From CAWEDP01 sp963807925 (GTDB lineage: Bacteria; Acidobacteriota; Vicinamibacteria; Vicinamibacterales; CAVVIG01), in contig CAWEDP010000003.1 of the NCBI GenBank assembly GCA_963807925.1, positions 124,001 through 188,000 on the forward strand: a DNA stretch of 64,000 nt, written 5' to 3'. The notes below the pieces were generated by a model that worked only from the letters and a program-made list of their open reading frames with translations, was not told the origin of the DNA and did no database searches. This document shows positions 36,001-45,700 of this stretch, piece by piece; the stretch's first letter is position 1; every line of letters starts with the position of its first letter. The translations under genes were made by a program, and so were the position numbers.

Positions 36001-36030
36001 AAAACAAAAAACCCCGCCGGTCGGGCGGGG
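36001..36030 (-). terminator. His operon attenuator: intrinsic terminator
   Basis: On the minus strand a hairpin with arms CCCCGCC (36030-36024) and GGCGGGG (36018-36012), with a five-base loop, is followed by TTTTTTGTTTT and then directly by the hisI ATG. An identical GGCGGGG inside the leader peptide gene (36081-36075) can pair with the first arm instead and would prevent the terminator. This is the expected switch for ribosome-stalling attenuation. Confidence 0.85.
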
Positions 36031-36064
36031 ATCCGTGTCGTCGGGTTCGTTCGTCCACCCTAGA

Positions 36065-36127
36065 TCACACGTCACCCCGCCGGCCGAAGCCGTGATGATG
36101 CAGAGACGCGTGGTGATGACGATCCAT
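36065..36127 (-). CDS. hisL: His operon leader peptide
   Basis: A 20-codon reading frame. It begins Met-Asp-Arg, then three His codons, then Ala-Ser-Leu, then three more His codons (CAT CAC CAC at 36118-36110 and CAT CAT CAC at 36100-36092), and ends in TGA at 36067-36065. It precedes the terminator by 35 bases. When charged tRNA-His is short, ribosomes would stall at the His codons, leaving the GGCGGGG at 36075-36081 free to pair with the terminator's first arm. If the ribosome reaches the stop codon it covers that segment and transcription terminates. No clear Shine-Dalgarno sequence is visible. Confidence 0.85.
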   Translation of the reverse strand: MDRHHHASLHHHGFGRRGDV

Positions 36128-36163
36128 GGCTGGCTGAGTGCCGGCGCTGCCGGCCCGTGCAAC

Positions 36164-36193
36164 AGCGTATCCGCATCGGTTCGCGGCTGTCAA
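36164..36193 (-). promoter_or_regulatory. Probable his operon promoter
   Basis: On the minus strand a perfect TTGACA (36193-36188) is followed after 18 bases by TACGCT (36169-36164), a weak -10. Transcription would start near 36157, about 30 bases before the hisL ATG. The -35 is strong evidence; the -10 is poor. Confidence 0.55.
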
Positions 36194-36243
36194 TGCGGCC
36201 GCGGCCGTCCACGGCCGCGCCGGGGCCGGAGCGGCGTTCGGCG

Positions 36244-36249
36244 TATAGT
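36244..36249 (+). promoter_or_regulatory. -10 hexamer TATAGT before the 99-residue conserved protein
   Basis: TATAGT stands 42 bases before the ATG at 36292 in GC-rich surroundings; no good -35 is visible. It is divergent from the his promoter. Confidence 0.35.
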
Positions 36250-36291
36250 GGGCAGATCTTTCTGGCCGAGGCGAAACCACAGGAGGGCACC

Positions 36292-36591
36292 ATGCGAATG
36301 ATGTTGAAGGTCTCCATCCCCGTCGAGGGCGGCAACGCCGCGATTCAGAATGGATCGCTGCAGAAGATCATGCTCGAGTCGCTCGAGCGTTTGAAGCCCG
36401 AAGCGGCCTACTTCACGGCGGACAACGGACAGCGTACCGCGTTCTTCGTCATCGACATGGTCGACGTGTCGGACATGCCCCGGATCGCGGAGCCGTTCTT
36501 CATCGGCCTCAACGCCAGTATCACCACGATGCCGGTGATGAACGCCGAGGATCTGAAGAAGGGCCTCGCCAAGATCGCTCAGTCGGTCTAG
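36292..36591 (+). CDS. Conserved small protein of unknown function
   Basis: A 99-residue soluble protein, beginning MRMMLKVSIPVEGGNAAIQN and containing LKPEAAYFTADNGQRTAFFV, DMPRIAEPFF and MNAEDLKKGL. The alternating strand-helix pattern suggests a ferredoxin-like (Dabb-type) fold. I recall many near-identical uncharacterised proteins of this length in soil bacteria, but no function. The ribosome site AGGAGG lies seven bases before the ATG, the strongest in the window, suggesting high expression. It is followed by an intrinsic terminator, so it is a single-gene unit. Confidence 0.75.
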   Translation: MRMMLKVSIPVEGGNAAIQNGSLQKIMLESLERLKPEAAYFTADNGQRTAFFVIDMVDVSDMPRIAEPFFIGLNASITTMPVMNAEDLKKGLAKIAQSV

Positions 36592-36603
36592 CCGGCGGCA
36601 GCG

Positions 36604-36630
36604 AGCCCCGGCGCGGCCGGGGCTTCTTCT
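36604..36630 (+). terminator. Intrinsic terminator after the 99-residue conserved protein
   Basis: Perfect nine-base arms AGCCCCGGC (36604-36612) and GCCGGGGCT (36616-36624) with a three-base loop, followed by TTCTTCTT. It separates the small gene from the GntR unit. The final T overlaps the TTGACA of the next promoter. Confidence 0.75.
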
Positions 36631-36661
36631 TGACACGATTGTATTAATGAACTAGTACAAT
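36630..36661 (+). promoter_or_regulatory. GntR promoter with overlapping palindromic operator
   Basis: TTGACA (36630-36635) and TACAAT (36656-36661) are 20 bases apart, longer than ideal. Between and over the -10 lies an inverted repeat TTGTATTA-ATGAAC-TAGTACAA (36639-36660), with eight-base arms and one mismatch, of the kind bound by YtrA-type GntR dimers. The GTG start of the regulator is only eight bases after the -10, implying a leaderless, autorepressed transcript. Confidence 0.65.
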
Positions 36662-36668
36662 AGTTCAA

Positions 36669-37061
36669 GTGGCTGTCGTCTCCCTTGATCCGCACGACCC
36701 GACGCCAATCTACGCGCAGCTCGAGCGCGGCTTTCGGGCCGGCATCGCCGCCGGCCGGCTGCGCCCGGGCGACCAGCTGCCGACCGTCCGGCAGCTCGCG
36801 GTCGACCTGCGCGTGAACGCCAACACCGTGGGCCGCGTGTACGGCGAGCTCGAACGGGCCGGCGTCCTCGAGACCCGGCGCGGCGTCGGCACGTTCATCC
36901 GCGCGGCGGTCCGATCGGACGCGCGGTCCTCGACCGACAAGGCGCGGCGGCTGCGCGGGTTCGTCACCAAGGTGCTGGCCGACGCCGAGGCCGCGGGGTT
37001 CACGCGCGACGAGCTCGTGGCGGAGCTGGAAACGCACCGGTCACCAAGGAGCGCCCGATGA
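36669..37061 (+). CDS. GntR family transcriptional regulator, YtrA type
   Basis: A 130-residue regulator. The N-terminal winged helix-turn-helix has PIYAQLERGFRAGIAAGRLRP, LPTVRQLAVDLRVNANTVGRVYGEL and a wing with TRRGVGTFI (about residues 10-80). Only a short C-terminal helical tail follows, which places it in the YtrA subgroup without an effector domain. These usually repress an adjacent membrane-protein operon. The GTG start is supported by the -10 position. It overlaps the slipin ATG (ATGA), and a matching palindrome lies over its promoter. Confidence 0.87.
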   Translation: MAVVSLDPHDPTPIYAQLERGFRAGIAAGRLRPGDQLPTVRQLAVDLRVNANTVGRVYGELERAGVLETRRGVGTFIRAAVRSDARSSTDKARRLRGFVTKVLADAEAAGFTRDELVAELETHRSPRSAR

Positions 37062-37969
37062 TTTCGATCGTCACGCCGAAGGATCTCTCCGTCCCCCGCG
37101 TCAACGTCGTCTCGGCGGCGCTGCTCGTCGCCGCGCTGGCCATGGGCGTGCTGCTGGCCGTCGCGATGCGCAGCGTCGTTCCGGCGCTGGTGTTCGCGGC
37201 GATCGGCCTGATTGCCATGCAGGCGCCCCGCGTCGCGCAGCAGTGGGAGCGCGTCGTGGTGCTGCGCCTCGGCCGGTTCCACCTCATGCAGGGCCCCGGG
37301 CTGTTCTGGGTGGTGCCGTTGGTCGACCGCGTGTCGGCGTGGATCGACCAGCGGACCATCACGACGAGCTTCGCGGCGGAACAGACGCTGACCTCCGACA
37401 CGGTGCCGGTCAACGTGGACGCCGTGCTCTTCTGGATGGTGCACGACGCGCAGAAGGCCGCGCTCGAGGTGCAGGACTACGAACAGGCCGTGAGCTGGGC
37501 GGCGCAGACGGCGCTGCGGGACATCATCGGCCGGACCGCGCTGACCGATCTGCTGCGCGGGCGCGAGCGGATCGAGAGCGAGCTGCAGCAGCTCATCGAC
37601 GCGCGGTCGAATCCCTGGGGAATCACGGTGCAGTCGGTCGAGATGCGCGACGTCGTCATTCCGAGCGCGCTGCAGGACGCGATGTCGCGCGAAGCGCAGG
37701 CGGCGCGCGAGAAGCAGGCGCGGATCATTCTCGGCCAGGCCGAAGTCGAAATCGCGCACTCCTTCGAGGAGGCGGCGCGGTCGTACCGCGAGAACCCGAC
37801 GGCGCTCCACCTGCGCGCGATGAACATGCTGTACGAGGGCCTCAAGGAGAAGGGCGCGTTGATGCTGATTCCGAGCAGCGCCGTCGAATCGATGGGCATG
37901 GGCGGCCTGATGGGCGCCGCGGCGCTCAGGCAGGAGCGACTGACCAGGGGGAGCGACGGGATCGAGTAG
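37058..37969 (+). CDS. Slipin/stomatin-like SPFH membrane protein
   Basis: A 303-residue SPFH protein. Two hydrophobic helices at residues 18-55 anchor it. The SPFH domain follows with WERVVVLRLGRFHLMQGPGLFWVVPLVDRV, VPVNVDAVLFWMVHDAQKAAL and GITVQSVEMRDVVIPSALQDAMSREAQA. The coiled C-terminus (EKQARIILGQAEVEIAHSFEEA) drives oligomerisation. Slipins organise membrane microdomains and often partner an NfeD protease-like protein, which is absent here. Translationally coupled to the GntR regulator and followed by a 35-residue membrane peptide gene. Confidence 0.88.
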   Translation: MISIVTPKDLSVPRVNVVSAALLVAALAMGVLLAVAMRSVVPALVFAAIGLIAMQAPRVAQQWERVVVLRLGRFHLMQGPGLFWVVPLVDRVSAWIDQRTITTSFAAEQTLTSDTVPVNVDAVLFWMVHDAQKAALEVQDYEQAVSWAAQTALRDIIGRTALTDLLRGRERIESELQQLIDARSNPWGITVQSVEMRDVVIPSALQDAMSREAQAAREKQARIILGQAEVEIAHSFEEAARSYRENPTALHLRAMNMLYEGLKEKGALMLIPSSAVESMGMGGLMGAAALRQERLTRGSDGIE

Positions 37970-37983
37970 CCAGGAGGTGCGGC

Positions 37984-38091
37984 ATGCCGGAGCCACGAAG
38001 CGTCGATCGTCAGGAGCAGCTCGTGTGGCTGCTCCTCGTCGTCCTCGGGGCGTTTCTCGCGATCGTCGGGTGGTACCGCTGGATCACCTGA
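37984..38091 (+). CDS. Single-helix membrane microprotein, 35 residues
   Basis: A short frame reading MPEPRSVDRQEQLVWLLLVV and onward, with one transmembrane helix (LVWLLLVVLGAFLAIVGWY, residues 13-31) and a basic N-terminal side. AGGAGG at 37972-37977 is correctly spaced before the ATG, and it follows the slipin stop by 14 bases, so it is very likely translated with it. No family recognised. It may be a small partner of the slipin, like other single-helix regulators of membrane complexes. Confidence 0.55.
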   Translation: MPEPRSVDRQEQLVWLLLVVLGAFLAIVGWYRWIT

Positions 38092-38119
38092 GCGTACGCC
38101 CCGCGACCCGGCGGGCAGG

Positions 38120-38148
38120 CTGACGCGCTCCGCCAATCCGCATACAAT
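38120..38148 (+). promoter_or_regulatory. Promoter for the ABC exporter gene
   Basis: CTGACG (38120-38125) and TACAAT (38143-38148) are 17 bases apart, and the -10 lies 14 bases before the ATG at 38163. Confidence 0.5.
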
Positions 38149-38162
38149 CCCGGACAGGGGGG

Positions 38163-39974
38163 ATGCGGCCCGGGATGAAGCTGCTCTACGGCTATCTGCG
38201 GAAGTACTGGCGGCTCGTGGTGCTGGCGCTCACGCTGGCGACGATCAACCAGGTGTTCTCGCTGCTCGACCCGCTGATCTTCCGCTACGTGATCGACCGC
38301 TACGCCACCCGGTTCCAGGAGTACACGACGGGCCAGTTCTTCCGCGGCGTGACGACGCTGCTCGGCGCGGCGGTCGGCGTCGCGTTCGTCTCGCGCGTCG
38401 CCAAGAACTTCCAGGACTACTACATCAACGTCGTCACCCAGCGCGTCGGCGCCGAGATGTACTCCGACGGCATCCGGCACTCGCTCGAGCTGCCCTATGC
38501 CGTCTTCGAGGATCAGCGCAGCGGCGAGACCCTCGGCAAGCTCCAGAAGGTGAGGGCCGACGTCGAGAAGCTGCTGTCGAACGCCGTCAACGTGCTGTTC
38601 ACCTCGCTCATCGGCATCGTCTTCGTGATGGTGTACGCGCTCACGGTGTACTGGCTGATCGCGCCGGTGTACTTCCTGACGATTCCGGTGCTCGGCGTCA
38701 TCAGCTCGGTGCTGAGCCGCCGCATCAAGCGGATTCAGAAGGTCATCGTCACCGAGACCGCGGCGCTCGCCGGCTCCACCACCGAGTCGCTCCGCAACAT
38801 CGAGCTGGTGAAGAGCCTCGGCCTCGGCGCCCAGGAAATCGAGCACCTCAATCAGACGACGAACAGGATCCTGAACCTGGAGCTGAAGAAGGTGAAGTAC
38901 CTGAGGAGCCTGAGCTTCATCCAGGGCACCTCGGTCAATTTCCTCCGCACGAGCATCCTGTTCCTGATGCTCTACCTGATCTACACGCGCGACATCACGG
39001 TCGGCCAGTTCTTCTCGCTCTGGATCTACTCCTTCTTCATCTTCGGTCCGCTGCAGGAGCTCGGCAACATCATCAACATCTACCGCGAGACCGAGGCGTC
39101 GCTCAACATGTATCAGGGCATCCTGGCCATTCCCGAGGAGCCGAAGCCGGGCAACCCGCTGCCGCTCGGCGATCTCCGCGCCCTCGCGTTCGAGGGGGTG
39201 ACGTTCCAGCATCAGTCGGCCGCGTCGCCGGCCGTCACCGACATCTCCTTCGCCGTCGCTCGCGGCGAAACGGTCGCGTTCGTCGGCCCCTCGGGCGCGG
39301 GCAAGACGACGCTGGTCAAGCTGCTCGTCGGACTGTATCCGCCCGCCGACGGCCGCATTCTCTACAACGGTCTCGCCGGGTCCGACATCGATCTCGAGTC
39401 GTTCCGCGAGCGCATCGGCTTGGTCACCCAGGACACACAGCTCTTCTCGGGAACGATCCGCGAGAACCTGCAGTTCGTCAGCCCGGCGGCCACCGACGCC
39501 GAGTGCCTCGATGCCCTCCGCCAGGCCGCGTGCGACAGCCTCCTGGCGCGGGCGGACCGCGGCCTCGATACGGTGATCGGCGAGGGAGGCGTCAAGGTGT
39601 CGGGTGGCGAGAAGCAACGCCTGTCGATCGCCCGCGCGCTGCTGCGGCGTCCGCAGTTGCTGGTCTTCGACGAAGCCACCTCCTCGCTGGACTCGATCAC
39701 CGAGGAAGGCGTGGTGGACACGATCCGCCAGGTCGCGTCGACCGGCGATGCCATCACGATCCTGATCGCGCACCGCCTCTCGACGATTCTGCACGCCGAC
39801 CGCATCTACGTGCTCGAGCAGGGGCGCATCGTGGAGACCGGGAGTCACGACGAGCTCGTGGCCGAGCGCGGCTTGTATTACGCCATGTGGCGTCAGCAGA
39901 TCGGCGAGCGCCGGGCCGCGTCGGTGCCGGCGGCCGCGCCGCCGCGGACGCCGGCGATCGCCGCCGCGGGATAG
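38163..39974 (+). CDS. ABC exporter, fused membrane and ATPase half-transporter
   Basis: A 603-residue type IV ABC transporter. The transmembrane domain covers about residues 15-320 (LDPLIFRYVIDRYAT, FFSLWIYSFFIFGPLQELG). The ATPase domain has Walker A GPSGAGKTT, Q-loop LVTQDTQLFSGTI, signature VSGGEKQRLS, Walker B LLVFDEATSSLD and H-loop ILIAHRLSTI. The C-terminal 20 residues are alanine/proline-rich. It has its own promoter and no partner genes, so the exported substrate is unknown (lipid or drug). An in-frame ATG at 38175 (MKLLYGYL) is an equally plausible start. Confidence 0.86.
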   Translation: MRPGMKLLYGYLRKYWRLVVLALTLATINQVFSLLDPLIFRYVIDRYATRFQEYTTGQFFRGVTTLLGAAVGVAFVSRVAKNFQDYYINVVTQRVGAEMYSDGIRHSLELPYAVFEDQRSGETLGKLQKVRADVEKLLSNAVNVLFTSLIGIVFVMVYALTVYWLIAPVYFLTIPVLGVISSVLSRRIKRIQKVIVTETAALAGSTTESLRNIELVKSLGLGAQEIEHLNQTTNRILNLELKKVKYLRSLSFIQGTSVNFLRTSILFLMLYLIYTRDITVGQFFSLWIYSFFIFGPLQELGNIINIYRETEASLNMYQGILAIPEEPKPGNPLPLGDLRALAFEGVTFQHQSAASPAVTDISFAVARGETVAFVGPSGAGKTTLVKLLVGLYPPADGRILYNGLAGSDIDLESFRERIGLVTQDTQLFSGTIRENLQFVSPAATDAECLDALRQAACDSLLARADRGLDTVIGEGGVKVSGGEKQRLSIARALLRRPQLLVFDEATSSLDSITEEGVVDTIRQVASTGDAITILIAHRLSTILHADRIYVLEQGRIVETGSHDELVAERGLYYAMWRQQIGERRAASVPAAAPPRTPAIAAAG

Positions 39975-39990
39975 GCCGGCGCCCGGTCGC

Positions 39991-40083
39991 TAGAACCTCG
40001 AGGCCGACACGGACGTAGCCGCCGAGCAGCGCCGACTGCACGGCCGTCGCCATCTGGTGGCGTCCGGCGCCGACGACCGACCA
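39991..40083 (-). pseudogene. Fragment of a DUF849/BKACE-like gene
   Basis: In the gap between the ABC exporter and ahcY the minus strand encodes WSVVGAGRHQMATAVQSALL followed by GGYVRVGLE, then diverges. From memory this matches the conserved C-terminal region of beta-keto acid cleavage enzymes (DUF849), in which a Gly-Gly-x-Val-Arg-Val-Gly-Leu-Glu-Asp segment follows such a helix. Only about 30 residues survive and no start or rest of the gene is present. Probably a deletion remnant; the match is from recall and short. Confidence 0.45.
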
Positions 40084-40105
40084 CAATGATGAACGAGCCG
40101 CGCGC

Positions 40106-41609
<1,504 letters not shown>

Positions 41610-41685
41610 GTCTCAAATCTCCTTCTTGTCGGTGGTCAGATCCTATCCTTGATTCCGGGTTCCCAATCCCTCATTTCGCGCTTCG

Positions 41686-42627
41686 TCACATCTCGCCTGT
41701 CGCCACGAAGAGGCCGGGGCCCTTGACGCGTGGATCCGGGGGAACCGGCACGATGCGCACGCGGCTGAAGCCGGCGTCGGTCAGCATCCGGCCGACATGA
41801 TCCTCCGCGAACCCGAGCCATACGTGGCCCATCTGCTGTCGATAGCTCTCGCGATCGTGGGGCAGCATGTCCTCGATCAGGAGCCGCCCGCCGGGCTTGA
41901 GGACGCGCGCCGCTTCGGCGATGGCCTTCGCCGGCTCGGGCACATGGTGCAGGACGAGCATCAGGACCGCCCCGTCCAGCCGGTCGTCGTCAACCGGCAG
42001 CGCTTCGAGCTCGCCGCGCCGCAGCTCGACGTTCTCCAGACCGGCGAGCCGACGCCTCGCCGCCTGGAGCATCGCCGCCGACGAATCGATCGCGATGACG
42101 TGCTCGACAAACGGTGCCAGCGCGGCCGTCACCTGACCGGTGCCGCAGCCGAGATCGCCCGCCACCCAGCGGCTGTCGGCGAAGCCCGCGAAGGCCGCGA
42201 GGTGCACCCGGTCGCCGTACAGCTCGTCGCGCAAGCGGTCCCACTGTCCGGCCGACGACGAGAAGAACTCCTGCGACTTGGTGCGCCGCTCGGCCAGCGC
42301 CGCGTGGAGGCGACGCTCGTCCTGGACGGCGGCAGGGGTCGGGCCGACCTGCTCGCGGACCAGCAGCCAGAGGCGCCGCGCGGCCCCGCCGAGCTCGTCG
42401 CGCGTCATCGTGTACAGGTGGCTGGTCCCCTCGTGGCGCGCCGCAATCCACCCGCTGTCGACCAGCGCCTTGAGGTGGCGGCTCACCGTGGACTGCGGGA
42501 GCTGCATGATGCTGCAGAGCTCAGACACCGTCAGCTCGTGCCGGTCGAGCAGGAGCAGCAGGCGGCTCCGGGTCGGGTCCGAGAGGGCGGTCAGATGATC
42601 GAGGATGGCCGGCGCGCGCGTTGCCAT
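41686..42627 (-). CDS. sahR: SahR-type regulator: ArsR helix-turn-helix fused to a methyltransferase-like domain
   Basis: A 313-residue protein. Residues 1-95 are an ArsR winged helix (LSDPTRSRLLLLLDRHELTV, MQLPQSTVSRHLKALVDSGW). Residues about 120-310 are a class I methyltransferase fold with GDLGCGTGQVTAAL, VIAIDSSAAML and LVLHHVPEPAKAIAEAARVL. This fusion directly upstream of ahcY is the arrangement of SahR, a SAH-responsive regulator of the methionine cycle described in Proteobacteria (for example DVU0606 of Desulfovibrio). Here the methyltransferase domain may serve to bind SAH. A perfect palindrome overlaps its start codon, so self-regulation of the sahR-ahcY operon is likely. Confidence 0.82.
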   Translation of the reverse strand: MATRAPAILDHLTALSDPTRSRLLLLLDRHELTVSELCSIMQLPQSTVSRHLKALVDSGWIAARHEGTSHLYTMTRDELGGAARRLWLLVREQVGPTPAAVQDERRLHAALAERRTKSQEFFSSSAGQWDRLRDELYGDRVHLAAFAGFADSRWVAGDLGCGTGQVTAALAPFVEHVIAIDSSAAMLQAARRRLAGLENVELRRGELEALPVDDDRLDGAVLMLVLHHVPEPAKAIAEAARVLKPGGRLLIEDMLPHDRESYRQQMGHVWLGFAEDHVGRMLTDAGFSRVRIVPVPPDPRVKGPGLFVATGEM

Positions 42628-42651
42628 TTAATCCGTTCATCCGGATTAAAT
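42626..42651 (-). promoter_or_regulatory. Perfect palindromic operator at the sahR start
   Basis: ATTTAATCCG-TTCATC-CGGATTAAAT: ten-base arms with no mismatch and a six-base spacer, in an AT-rich island that overlaps the first base pairs of the sahR start codon. A -10-like TATCAT/TTTAAT lies at its upstream edge on the minus strand. Very likely the binding site of the SahR-type protein. Confidence 0.75.
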
Positions 42652-42722
42652 GATAAATAGCCGGCGATGTCAAGGGCAGCAAGGCAGCGGGGGCCGACCA
42701 CCGCGCATCTCGCCGCGACGCC

Positions 42723-45700
42723 TCAGAATCCCGGCAGCAGGTTGAACTGGAACAGCCACCCCCGCGACGCGCGTTGAAACGGGCGGACGAAATCGAACTC
42801 GCCGACGGCGAAACCGAAGAAGTTGACCCGCAACGCCACACCGGCCGAGCTGACGCCGTCGCGCGTGCCGCCGAAGATGGACGGCCGCTCGCCGGAGTTC
42901 CACGTCACCCCCCCGTCGGCAAACAGCGCCACTTCGACAGGAACCGGACCGTACATGCGGCTCGAGGCGCCGAACGGGCGAAGGAGCGGGAACCGGAATT
43001 CGAGGTTGCCGACGAGCATGCGACTCCCGGTCAGACGATCGAACAGCGGGCAATCGCTCGTCGCGTTCGGCACACAGTCTGCGCCGGTGAACGAGTTCAC
43101 GTCGTAGCCGCGCACGAAGTCGGGGTAGCCGACATACAGCGGAAACAGCCTCGGATCCTCGCCGCCCGAGCCGTAGCGGCCGAAATGCATCGCGCGTGCG
43201 GCGATGGTGTAGAACGAGACCGGCATGAAGTAGCGGCGATAGTCGGCAAGGACGTTGGTGAAATTGATGCTGCCGACGGTGGGCGATGCTTCCACCCGGT
43301 ATCGCTCTCCCTGCACCGGACTGGTCGCCCCGAAGCTCGACGTATCGGAGACCAACGCGGTCGAAAACGTGCCGAGGGTCAGCGACTGCGCGAGCGGCGT
43401 GGTGTCGCTGGTATCCACGAGCAACTGCCCCGTGTTCAGTGAGAATGCCGTGGTCTGCACGATCTGATCGAACGAGATCTGGCTGACGCCGCCCTGGACT
43501 TCGAGCCGCCGCGCCCGATTGAACGGATAGATGGCGATGCCGGCCGCGCTGCGTTCGGTCTGGCGAAAGATGATGGTCTGATCGATCTCGGCCGGCTCGC
43601 CCTGGACGGTCCCCACCCCTGACTGGAACCCGCCGCTCAGGTACGGCACCTGGCCGCCAACCAGCCCCCAGTTCCACCGATGCGCCTGATTGAGGTACAT
43701 GACCTGCGCGGCCGTGTCCTTCGCGCTGAAGCCGGTCGAGAAGCCCGAGTTCACCTGCACGGCCGTGACGAGCGTGTGCTGGGCCAGCATGTCGCTGAAC
43801 GACAGGGCGATGCCGCCGCCGATGGCGGCCCCGAATCGGCTGGCGCCGATGGCAATCATCGGCTGTCCGACGGCATCGAGCCCGAGCCCGGGCCGATAGG
43901 CGCGCGTCTCGTAGGTCTGCGGTGGAGGCAGCCCGAGCGACGGGCTCGTGAGGAGCGCGACCACCTCGCTCGGTTTGCGGTTGATCGGCGGCAGCGCCCC
44001 CGCGGCGAACCGAACGGGGCCGACAAGCCGACCGGCCAGTTGATCCGGGGACAGGGTGTCGATCGAGTACTTGCCGTTGCCGTAGACGCTGAACGCCGCC
44101 ACGCCGCTCCTGCTCGCAACCGAGAGAGCGGGGCTCGTACTGGTGATGCCGCTCAGCCCCGTCCCGATCGTGGTCACCTGCGTGACGGCGCCGCTGGCGA
44201 TCGCGAGGCGGTACAGGTTGGGAATGCCGTCGCGATCCGACAGGAAGTACAGCGCGGATCCGTCCGGCGACCATTGCGGGTTGATGTGCTTGCCCGCGTC
44301 GAACACGTTCAGCGGCTGGATGGCGCCGCTCGTCACGTCGAGCACCGCCAGCCGGTACGGGCCGATCTCGAGGGACTCGAGCCGGCTCGAAAACCGATCG
44401 GTTGCAAAGGCAATCTCGCGTCCGTCGGGCGACCACGCGGGCTGCAGCTCGGCGAACGCGTCGTTGGTCAGCCGCCGCAGCGTCCTCGCATCCAGGTCGT
44501 AGATGAACAGGTCGGTGAGACCCTGGCTCATGCCGGTGAACGCAATGGCGTGGCCGTCGGGCGCCCAGGTCGGGTTGAAGATCTCGTCCACGTCGGTGAT
44601 GACGTCCTCGCGCTCCTTGTTCCCGCTCTCCGCCTGGAAGATCGCCAGCGCCGGATGGCCGCCCGTGACCGTCGCAATGGCGATTCGCGAGCTGTCGCTG
44701 GCCCACGCGCCCGCAGAGTAGATGAACTGAATGCTCGAGTAGTGCGGATCGCTCGCGGTGCTCGTGAGCTTCCTCAGGATCTTGCCGGTCGTCGCATCGG
44801 CAATGTACAGGTCGATCGAGAGCCCGCCGCGCTCGGAGAGAAATGCGAGCCGCTTCCCGTCCGGACTGATCGCCGGTCCGACGTTCAGGTCGCCGCCGAA
44901 CCCCTCGGTTCTGATCACCGGCTGGCCGACCTCGGCCGGCGGCGTCGTCGCCGCCAGCACCGGCCCGTAATCGTTCCGGATCGCCGTGTGCCACGCCTCC
45001 GACACCTGCTTCGATGTGGAGCCGGTCACCTGTTTGATGGCCTGGTCCACGTCTCCCGCCGCGGACGCAATCGCCAGCATCCGCCCGATGACGGTGTCGC
45101 CGTAGGTCCCGCCGATGTACGCCCAGAACGCCTGGCCCCACCGGTACGGGAAGTACTTCGGGTCGTTCAAGTCGTCGATCGAGGGCAGCTTTTCCTGTCG
45201 CGCGGCATCGCGCAGCCACATGGCCGTGTTCGGATCGATCGGACCGAGCGACAGGTACTCGGCCATGCCTTCGATGAACCAGAGCGGCAGCCGCTCGGCG
45301 CCATTGGCGCCGGTCGGCGAACCGGGCGTGGAGGTGATGTCGAACTGGAAGGCATGCACCAGCTCGTGGCCGATCACGTGATCGGTGTCGGCCAGCGGAC
45401 CGCCAAGCGGCAGGACGATGCGCCGGCGGAGCGGTTCGGTGACGCCCCCGGTACCCTCGCTGAGCTCGCCCGGGATGACGTTGGTCTGTTCGAAGTCCGC
45501 GTGGGACGCGTACAGGATCAGGGGCTGGCGTCCGCGCAGCTGGTGCTCGAAGATGCGCGACAGCCTGGCCATCCACCGCTCCGCAAGACGCGCACTGACG
45601 TCAATCCCTTCGCGCTCTTGCGGGTAGAAGTAGATGTCGAAGTGTTCGGTCTTGAGGACCTGGAAACCGAAGTTCTTGTACTGGACCTTGTTCTGGCCGA

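Noticed and set aside
41610..41690. Possible SAH or SAM riboswitch before ahcY
   Set aside because: Only 76 bases separate ahcY from sahR and no riboswitch-like pairing was visible; the SahR operator explains regulation better.
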